Position numbers and translations under genes: made by a program | Part shown: in pieces, positions 56,950-61,917 of the stretch | How the letters are laid out: every line of letters starts with the position of its first letter | Numbering within the stretch: position 1 is the first letter of the stretch | Origin: Acidobacteriota bacterium | GTDB lineage: Bacteria; Acidobacteriota; Blastocatellia; Pyrinomonadales; Pyrinomonadaceae | Reading direction: 5' to 3' | DNA: 61,917 nt | NCBI GenBank assembly: GCA_019239425.1 | Contig: JAFAZX010000038.1 | Location: 1-61,917 of the forward strand | The notes under the pieces: generated by a model | What the model saw: only the letters and a program-made list of their open reading frames with translations | What the model was told of the DNA's origin: nothing | Database searches by the model: none

Positions 56950-57538
56950 CTTGACCTTCTGCGCCGCGGCGCTCGTCGCGGCCGGCGCACTCACCGTTTA
57001 TGTCAACGCGCAGAAGGGCGCGGACGCGCCGGCCGCCGCGCACGACCGGCACGATGCGAAGACACACGACGCGCAGGCCCACGCCGACTGCCCCTTCATG
57101 AACGGCGGCGAGTCGGGCGACAGCCATGACGCGCACCACGCCGGGGTCAACGCGCGCGGCGAGGCGGCGATGGGCTTCTCGCAGACCGAGACGGCGCACC
57201 ACTTCCTCCTCACGCGCGACGGCGGCGTGATACAGGTCGAGGTCAAAGACCCGGCCGACACCGCGAACCGCACACGCATCCGGCAACACCTCGCGCACGT
57301 CGCGCAGATGTTCGCCGCCGGAGACTTCGACACGCCGATGCTCGTCCACGCGCGCACCGTGCCCGGCACGCCCGCGATGTCGCGCCTGAAGTCCGAGATC
57401 GTCTACGCCTTTGAAGAGACCGAGAGGGGCGGCCGCGTCCGCATCACCACGCAGAACGCGGAGGCGCTCGCCGCCGTCCACGAGTTCCTGCGCTTCCAGA
57501 TCGAAGACCACCAGACCGGGGACAGGCAAGAGCAGTAG
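56933..57538 (+). CDS. Exported His-rich protein, possible metal binder under the MerR regulator
   Basis: A 201-residue protein with a signal peptide (MMKKISLTFCAAALVAAGAL, cut near VNAQ). Residues about 35-80 hold at least ten His with Asp and one Cys/Met pair: AAHDRHDAKTHDAQAHADC, then PFMNGGESGDSHDAHH. The remaining domain (about 85-190) is alpha/beta with FLLTRDGGVIQVEVKD. The start overlaps the merR end by 17 bases and has GAGGAA upstream, so the two are co-expressed. A role in copper or other metal handling is an inference. Confidence 0.72.
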   Translation: MMKKISLTFCAAALVAAGALTVYVNAQKGADAPAAAHDRHDAKTHDAQAHADCPFMNGGESGDSHDAHHAGVNARGEAAMGFSQTETAHHFLLTRDGGVIQVEVKDPADTANRTRIRQHLAHVAQMFAAGDFDTPMLVHARTVPGTPAMSRLKSEIVYAFEETERGGRVRITTQNAEALAAVHEFLRFQIEDHQTGDRQEQ

Positions 57539-57657
57539 ACAGTAGTCAGTAGTCAGTAGCGCTCCGCGTGAAGGCCGTTGAGGATGACAGCTATCGGGCT
57601 CGGGCAACGAATGCTTTTCTACTGACTACTGTCTACTGACTACTGTCTACTGCTCTT
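57528..57657. repeat. Inverted heptamer-repeat hairpin, family H (unit AGTAGTC/AGTAGAC)
   Basis: A 25-bp perfect inverted repeat pairs 57528-57552 with 57633-57657. The right arm carries additional AGTAGAC/AGTAGTC units absent from the left, a copy-number difference. The left arm contains the last codons and TAG stop of the His-rich gene. The right arm ends 15 bases before lpxB. Confidence 0.88.
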
Positions 57658-57672
57658 GCTATCATCTCGCGG

Positions 57673-58878
57673 ATGTCGGAGCAGGTAGCGGAGAGCTTCC
57701 GCCTGATGTTGGTGGCGGGCGAGGAGTCGGGCGACGCGCACGCGGCGGCGCTGGCGCGCGCGCTCAGGGAGGCGGAGCCCGGCGCGCGCTTCGAGCTGTT
57801 CGGCTCGACCGGCGCGGCGATGGCCCGCGCGGGCGTCGAGTCGGTCGTGCGCGAGGAAGACCTCGCCATCACGGGGCTCGTCGAGATCGCGCGCGCCCTG
57901 CCGCGCTTCTGGGCCGCGTACCGGGCGTTGAAGAGGGCCGCGGTCGAGCGCCGCCCAGACGCCGTCGTGCTCGTGGACTGGCCCGACTTCAACCTCGCGC
58001 TCGCGCGCGCGCTCCGGCGCCGCGGCCTCCGGGTCATCTACTACATCAGCCCGCAGCTCTGGGCCTGGCGCTCGCACCGCGTCCGCCAGGTGCGGCGCGA
58101 CGTAGACCTCCTGCTCACCATCCTCCCCTTCGAGCGCGAGTGGTACGCGGCGCGCGGCGTCGAGCACGTCGAGTTCGTCGGCCACCCGCTCGCCGGCTCG
58201 GTCACCCCGCGCCTGACGCGCGAGGAGTTCTGCGCGCGACATAACCTCAACCCCTCTCGACCAATTGTCGCGCTCCTGCCCGGCAGCCGCCGCAAAGAGT
58301 TCGAGCGCATCCTGCCCGTCATGCTCGACGCCGCCGCGCTCATCTCTTGGCGGGATAACCCCGAAGTGCAGTTCGTCGTCGCGCTCGCCTCGCGCCGCTC
58401 GCCCGCAGAGGTGGACGACCTCACCAAGTGGCGCTGCGTCGGCTCGGGGATGCCGAACGTGCTGCGCGTCGTCGAGGGCGAGGCGCGTGAAGCGCTCGCC
58501 GCCGCGGACGCCGCCGCCGTGTGCAGCGGCACGGCGACGCTCGAAGCGGCGCTGACGGGGACGCCGCTCGTCGTCGTCTACAAGGAGTCGGCGCTCAACT
58601 GGCAGACGCTCGGCCGCCTCATCGAGGTCGAGCACTACGGCCTCGTCAACCTCGTCGCCGGCTACCGCCTCGCGCCCGAGCTGATGCAGGACGACTTCAC
58701 GGGCGACACGCTCGCGCGCGAGCTGACGGCGCTGCTCGACCCCGAAAAAAATAGGGATGTGCGCGCGCGCCTGCGCGAGGCGGCGGCCCGGCTCGGCGAG
58801 GGCGGCGCCTCGCGCCGCGCGGCCGAGGCCGTGCTTGCTGCTTTGAGAAGGTGGAAGGAAGAAAGGACGGGGGGCTAA
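57673..58878 (+). CDS. lpxB: Lipid-A-disaccharide synthase
   Basis: A 401-residue GT19 enzyme joining UDP-diacyl-GlcN and lipid [21 protein letters not shown] at the start, [88 protein letters not shown] and [20 protein letters not shown] are family motifs in order. It is convergent with lpxD and the stop codons overlap by three bases. The ATG at 57673 fits known lengths. Confidence 0.95.
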   Translation: MSEQVAESFRLMLVAGEESGDAHAAALARALREAEPGARFELFGSTGAAMARAGVESVVREEDLAITGLVEIARALPRFWAAYRALKRAAVERRPDAVVLVDWPDFNLALARALRRRGLRVIYYISPQLWAWRSHRVRQVRRDVDLLLTILPFEREWYAARGVEHVEFVGHPLAGSVTPRLTREEFCARHNLNPSRPIVALLPGSRRKEFERILPVMLDAAALISWRDNPEVQFVVALASRRSPAEVDDLTKWRCVGSGMPNVLRVVEGEAREALAAADAAAVCSGTATLEAALTGTPLVVVYKESALNWQTLGRLIEVEHYGLVNLVAGYRLAPELMQDDFTGDTLARELTALLDPEKNRDVRARLREAAARLGEGGASRRAAEAVLAALRRWKEERTGG

Positions 58879-59945
58879 GGTTTTTCGTCGAGCCGCTCGG
58901 TCAGCTCCTTCAACTGCCGCTTCAGTTCTTGAATCTCCTCGCGCATCCGCGGGAGGCGGCCCCAGAGCGCGTTAAGGCGCTTGTACTCTTCGAGCGGCTG
59001 GATGGGCGTGCCCCACCAGACGCCGGGGCGCACGATCTTGCCCGGCAGCACGCCCGCCTGCGAGCCGATGACCGCGCCCGACTGCACGCGCGCGTGGTCG
59101 CCGAAGCCGACCTGCCCGCCGATGACCGCGTCCGACTCGATGACCGTGCTCCCCGAGATGCCCGTCTGCGCCGCGATGACGACGCGCTCGCCGATCTCGA
59201 CGTTGTGCCCGACCTGCACGAGGTTGTCGATCTTCGAGCCGCGCCCGACGCGCGTCGTGCCCAGAGCCCCGCGGTCGATGCAGGAGTTCGCGCCGACCTC
59301 CACGTCGTCTTCAATCACGACGGCACCCACCTGCGGGAACTTGTGGTAGACCCCTTCCGCGTCGCGCACGTAGCCGAAGCCGTCGGCGCCCACGACGACG
59401 CCCGCGTGCAGCACCACACGGTCGCCGAGCGTGACGCCTTCGTAGAGCACGACGTTCGGCCGCAGCACGCAGTCGCGCCCGACGTTCACGCCGCGCCCGA
59501 CGACGCAGTTCGAGTGCACCTGCGTCCCCGAGCCGAGCCGCGCGCCCTCCCCCACCGACGCGCCCGCGCCGACGTAGACGCCCTCCCCCAACTGCGCGCC
59601 CTCGGCGACGGCGGCCGTCGGGTGGACGTGCCCCTCCATTCTCCGAGGCGGGTGCAGCACCTCCGCCGCGAGCGCGAAGGCGAGCTTCGGCCGCGCCGCC
59701 TCGACGACCGCGCCCCCGAAGCCTTCCAGCTTCCCGGCCGCGCCCTCCGGCACGATCACGCACGAAGCGCGGCACGCGCCCGCCGCGCCGAACAGCTTCT
59801 CGTCCTCGACGAACGCGAGGTCGCCCGCGCCCGCCGCCTCGATGGACGAGACCCGCCGCACGACCGCGTCCCCGCCCTTGACCGCGCGCCCGCCGAAGAG
59901 GGCGGCCAGCTCGGCGACGGTTCTGCCTTCTGCGTCCTGGCTCAT
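58875..59945 (-). CDS. lpxD: UDP-3-O-acylglucosamine N-acyltransferase
   Basis: A 356-residue trimeric acyltransferase of lipid A synthesis. The N-terminal uridine-binding domain ([24 protein letters not shown] pattern, with [19 protein letters not shown] visible) leads to a hexapeptide left-handed helix with the catalytic His in [20 protein letters not shown] and [20 protein letters not shown]. The C-terminal helix has [14 protein letters not shown]. The ATG ending at 59945 gives the usual N-terminus. It follows lpxA by 14 bases on the same strand. Confidence 0.95.
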   Translation of the reverse strand: MSQDAEGRTVAELAALFGGRAVKGGDAVVRRVSSIEAAGAGDLAFVEDEKLFGAAGACRASCVIVPEGAAGKLEGFGGAVVEAARPKLAFALAAEVLHPPRRMEGHVHPTAAVAEGAQLGEGVYVGAGASVGEGARLGSGTQVHSNCVVGRGVNVGRDCVLRPNVVLYEGVTLGDRVVLHAGVVVGADGFGYVRDAEGVYHKFPQVGAVVIEDDVEVGANSCIDRGALGTTRVGRGSKIDNLVQVGHNVEIGERVVIAAQTGISGSTVIESDAVIGGQVGFGDHARVQSGAVIGSQAGVLPGKIVRPGVWWGTPIQPLEEYKRLNALWGRLPRMREEIQELKRQLKELTERLDEKP

Positions 59946-59959
59946 AGAGGGGTGCCGCT

Positions 59960-60781
59960 TCAGCGCGAGACTTTGAAGAGGAGTTCGCGCTCGGTCGAGA
60001 CTGTCGTCTCGCGCTCCTCGCGCGTGAAGCCGCGGCGCGAGCCGCGGATGAAGGCGGCGAGGTGCCGGACGTTCTCGTCGTCCGACTCTTCGAGCGCCGC
60101 GACCGATTGCGCGAGCGGCAGGCGCGCGCGGAACAAGACCTGATAGGCGCGCCTCAAGGCCACGCGCGCCTCGGGCGTGAAACCGCCGCGGCGCAGGCCG
60201 ATGGTGTTCAGGCCGCGCACCGCCGGCGGGTTGCCGTCCGTCGTGAAGAACGGCAGAACGTCCTGCACGATCTTCGACTTCCCGCCGACCATCGCGTAGC
60301 GGCCGAAGCGGACGAACTGGTGCGCGCCGACGTTCGAAGAGAAGAAGACGTGATCCTCTACGTGGATGTGCCCGGCGAGCGCCGCGCCGTTGGCGAAGGT
60401 GTTGTCGTCGCCGACCTCGCAGTTGTGCGCGACGTGGACGCCGACCATCAGGAAGTTCCGGCTGCCGACGCGCGTCACCCCGCCCTCGCCGCACGCGCGG
60501 TGGATGGTGACGTACTCGCGTATCAGGTTGTCGTCGCCGACGACGAGGGCGCTCGGCTCGCCCTTGAACTTCGCGTCCTGCGGCTCGCCGCCGAGGGTCG
60601 CGTGCTCGTAGACGCGGTTGCGCGCCCCGAGCGTGGTGAACCGCTTGACGACGGCGTGCGCGCCGATCTCGCAACCCTCGCCGACCCGGACGTGCTCCTC
60701 GACGACGGCGTACGGGCCGACGCGCACGTCGCGCGCCAGTTCCGCGCGCGGGCTGACGACTGCCGTGGGATGTATTTCCAT
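59960..60781 (-). CDS. lpxA: UDP-N-acetylglucosamine O-acyltransferase
   Basis: A 273-residue enzyme for the first step of lipid A synthesis. [20 protein letters not shown] starts the hexapeptide helix; [40 protein letters not shown] (catalytic His in VAHNCEVG), [20 protein letters not shown] and [20 protein letters not shown] follow. Lipid A made with GlmU product UDP-GlcNAc confirms a Gram-negative envelope. lpxC and fabZ, often neighbours, are not in the window. Confidence 0.95.
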   Translation of the reverse strand: MEIHPTAVVSPRAELARDVRVGPYAVVEEHVRVGEGCEIGAHAVVKRFTTLGARNRVYEHATLGGEPQDAKFKGEPSALVVGDDNLIREYVTIHRACGEGGVTRVGSRNFLMVGVHVAHNCEVGDDNTFANGAALAGHIHVEDHVFFSSNVGAHQFVRFGRYAMVGGKSKIVQDVLPFFTTDGNPPAVRGLNTIGLRRGGFTPEARVALRRAYQVLFRARLPLAQSVAALEESDDENVRHLAAFIRGSRRGFTREERETTVSTERELLFKVSR

Positions 60782-60837
60782 AGGATTTAAAACTGCGGGA
60801 TGAAGTAACGACTTGCGCGCGATGGTACGGGTGTGAG

Positions 60838-60952
60838 AAGGCAAAAGGCAAGAGGCAAAAGGCAAGAGGCAAAAGTGAAGCACGAGGGCCGCAGTGCCCA
60901 GCCTGTGGTTTTCATTTTTGATTTTTGCCTTTTGCCTCTTGCCTTTTGCCTT
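60838..60952. repeat. Inverted heptamer-repeat hairpin, family I (unit GCAAAAG/GCAAGAG), perfect 28-bp stem
   Basis: Left arm 60838-60865 (alternating GCAAAAG and GCAAGAG units) and right arm 60925-60952 pair perfectly; a further left unit continues to about 60875. The loop is about 59 bases. This is the only element located between divergent genes (lpxA and the radical SAM gene) rather than at a gene end. Confidence 0.9.
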
Positions 60953-61126
60953 CCCCACGGGGGCTAACGTCTTGTGTTTACACGCAGATGCCGGTATCAT
61001 GGCACGGTTCTGGAAGCAGCCTCGTCGTCGTGTATCTGGCAACGGGGCGGCCCTTTAGAAGCACTTATAATTTGACCCGCGCGCGCCTCGAGCCCGCGCG
61101 CCTTTATCGGTTAAGGAGAGAGAGCC

Positions 61127-61917
61127 TTGTTCAGCGATAATTTCCGCCGCGGCGAGTCGGAGAGAACGCGCTTCAGCGGCGTGAAGAAGTCGAAGCTGGT
61201 GTCGAGTTTGTCGGACGTGGCGTGGAAGGCGTTCCAGTCCGTCAACCGCCGGATTCCCGAGGGCGAGGCCGTCCGCCCGACGTGGGCGCCGGGGCCGCTG
61301 CTCAAGTCCTACGAGCGCACCGCGCCGCCGCTCGGCTTCCCGCGCGAGACCGACAGCCTCTGCCCGCGCTGCGTCAAGGAGGTGCGCGAGAGCGTCATCT
61401 CGGGCGAGACGCCGCTCGAAGCGCTGATGAACGAGCACCCCGGCGAGATCAAGGCGCAGATTTTCGAGGAGGGCGGCAAGGTCTTCATGACCAAGACCTG
61501 CCCGAAGCACGGCGAGTTCAAAGACCTCATGGCGACCGACGCGCGCTTCCTCGAACGCATCGAGTCGCTCTTCTTCGGCCGCGACTTCCGCTCGGCCGAG
61601 GACGCGCACATCCACAAGCACGGCACTTCGAACATCAAGTTCGGCCGCGGCGCGGTGCTGACGGTCGATTTGACGAACCGCTGCAACATGATGTGCAACC
61701 CGTGCTTCATGGACGCGAATCAGGTCGGCTACGTCCACGAGCCGACCTTCGAAGACACCAAGGCGATTTTAGACCGCGCCGTCTCCTTCAAGCCGCGCCG
61801 CCAGATCATCATCCTCTTCTCGGGCGGCGAGCCGACGCTCTCGCCCTACTTCCTCGACGCCGTCGCCTACGCGAAGAAGGTCGGCTTCTACCGCATCCTC
61901 GCCGCGACGAACGGCAT
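61127..61917 (+). CDS. Radical SAM protein, N-terminal part, Tes/MJ0619-like (cut by window end)
   Basis: The first 263 codons are present, from TTG 61127 (AAGGAGAG lies eight bases before). An N-terminal metal-site region has SLCPRCVKEVRES and TKTCPKHGEFKDLMATD, then the radical SAM cluster VDLTNRCNMMCNPCFMDANQ (CxxxCxxC at about 186, 190, 193) and the SAM-binding GGEPT in ILFSGGEPTLSPYF. LCPxC followed by CPxHG before the cluster is typical of the MJ0619/Tes group, which includes archaeal tetraether synthase and related bacterial lipid-joining enzymes. The C-terminal half, needed to decide, is missing. Confidence 0.82.
   Translation, partial: MFSDNFRRGESERTRFSGVKKSKLVSSLSDVAWKAFQSVNRRIPEGEAVRPTWAPGPLLKSYERTAPPLGFPRETDSLCPRCVKEVRESVISGETPLEALMNEHPGEIKAQIFEEGGKVFMTKTCPKHGEFKDLMATDARFLERIESLFFGRDFRSAEDAHIHKHGTSNIKFGRGAVLTVDLTNRCNMMCNPCFMDANQVGYVHEPTFEDTKAILDRAVSFKPRRQIIILFSGGEPTLSPYFLDAVAYAKKVGFYRILAATNG

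Overview
The window is about 62 kb of GC-rich, densely coded chromosome from a Gram-negative bacterium. The gene set points to Acidobacteriota, probably a Blastocatellia/Pyrinomonadales-type lineage. It combines an Oar-like carboxypeptidase-domain TonB receptor, a DUF5666-like secreted protein, lipid A genes (lpxA, lpxB, lpxD), bacillithiol genes (bshC, ypdA-like), an MglA/MglB polarity pair and an actinobacterial-style PfkA (Gly104/Lys124 type). The phylum is an inference from gene content; no rRNA gene is present to confirm it.

Layout: 0-0.7 kb mglB and the start of mglA. 1-2 kb an H1-like-tailed TPR protein. 2.1-6.7 kb an amino-sugar cluster (yvcK-like, glmU, glmS). 6.7-9.5 kb a multi-pass membrane protein and an RlmI-type methyltransferase. 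9.6-10.9 kb two adjacent genes read through in-frame TGA codons as selenoproteins: a peroxiredoxin with Sec in place of the peroxidatic Cys, and a PrdB/GrdB-like protein. 11-15 kb pfkA, greA, a CDP-alcohol phosphatidyltransferase and small membrane or unknown proteins. 15.1-18.5 kb biotin carboxylase and biotin carrier genes with a PQQ-type beta-propeller gene between them. 18.6-21.7 kb a HAD phosphatase, a DUF937 protein and a GH30 hydrolase. 21.8-29.2 kb a minus-strand run (TIG membrane protein, bshC, zinc-ribbon protein, mutL, GT39-like transferase), followed by ypdA-like on the plus strand. 30.5-34 kb small secreted and TPR proteins. 34-37 kb a DpnII/MboI-like restriction-modification locus of visibly lower GC, with an XRE regulator and a perfect 9-bp operator-like dyad. 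37.4-39.5 kb a malic enzyme whose last 49 bp are duplicated on the far side of a broken brnT toxin/antitoxin cassette. 39.6-45 kb a DUF2520 protein, a large P-loop ATPase and an M48 protease. 45-49.6 kb a translation block (rplM, rpsI, rpsB, tsf, pyrH, frr). 49.7-56.2 kb an Oar-like receptor, a DUF5666-like protein and a SurA-SurA-DsbA fusion. 56.4-57.5 kb a MerR regulator and a His-rich secreted protein. 57.7-60.8 kb lpxB, lpxD and lpxA. The window ends inside a radical SAM gene that resembles the Tes/MJ0619 type.

The main genome-scale pattern is a set of about twenty intergenic hairpins. Nearly all are built from tandem 7-mers (8-mers in one family) placed in inverted orientation around a loop. 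Arms are up to 32 bp and often perfect. At least eleven unrelated unit sequences occur, yet the design is the same. Most lie directly after a stop codon and several contain the stop codon itself. In some families the arm sequences differ between copies while pairing is kept. They resemble cyanobacterial heptameric STRR sequences in unit length, but the paired-hairpin layout and the range of units make them the best candidate here for an undescribed system. The selenoprotein pair, the nonsense-broken BrnT cassette inside a duplicated malic-enzyme 3' end, and two paralogous membrane proteins of unknown function are the next best leads.
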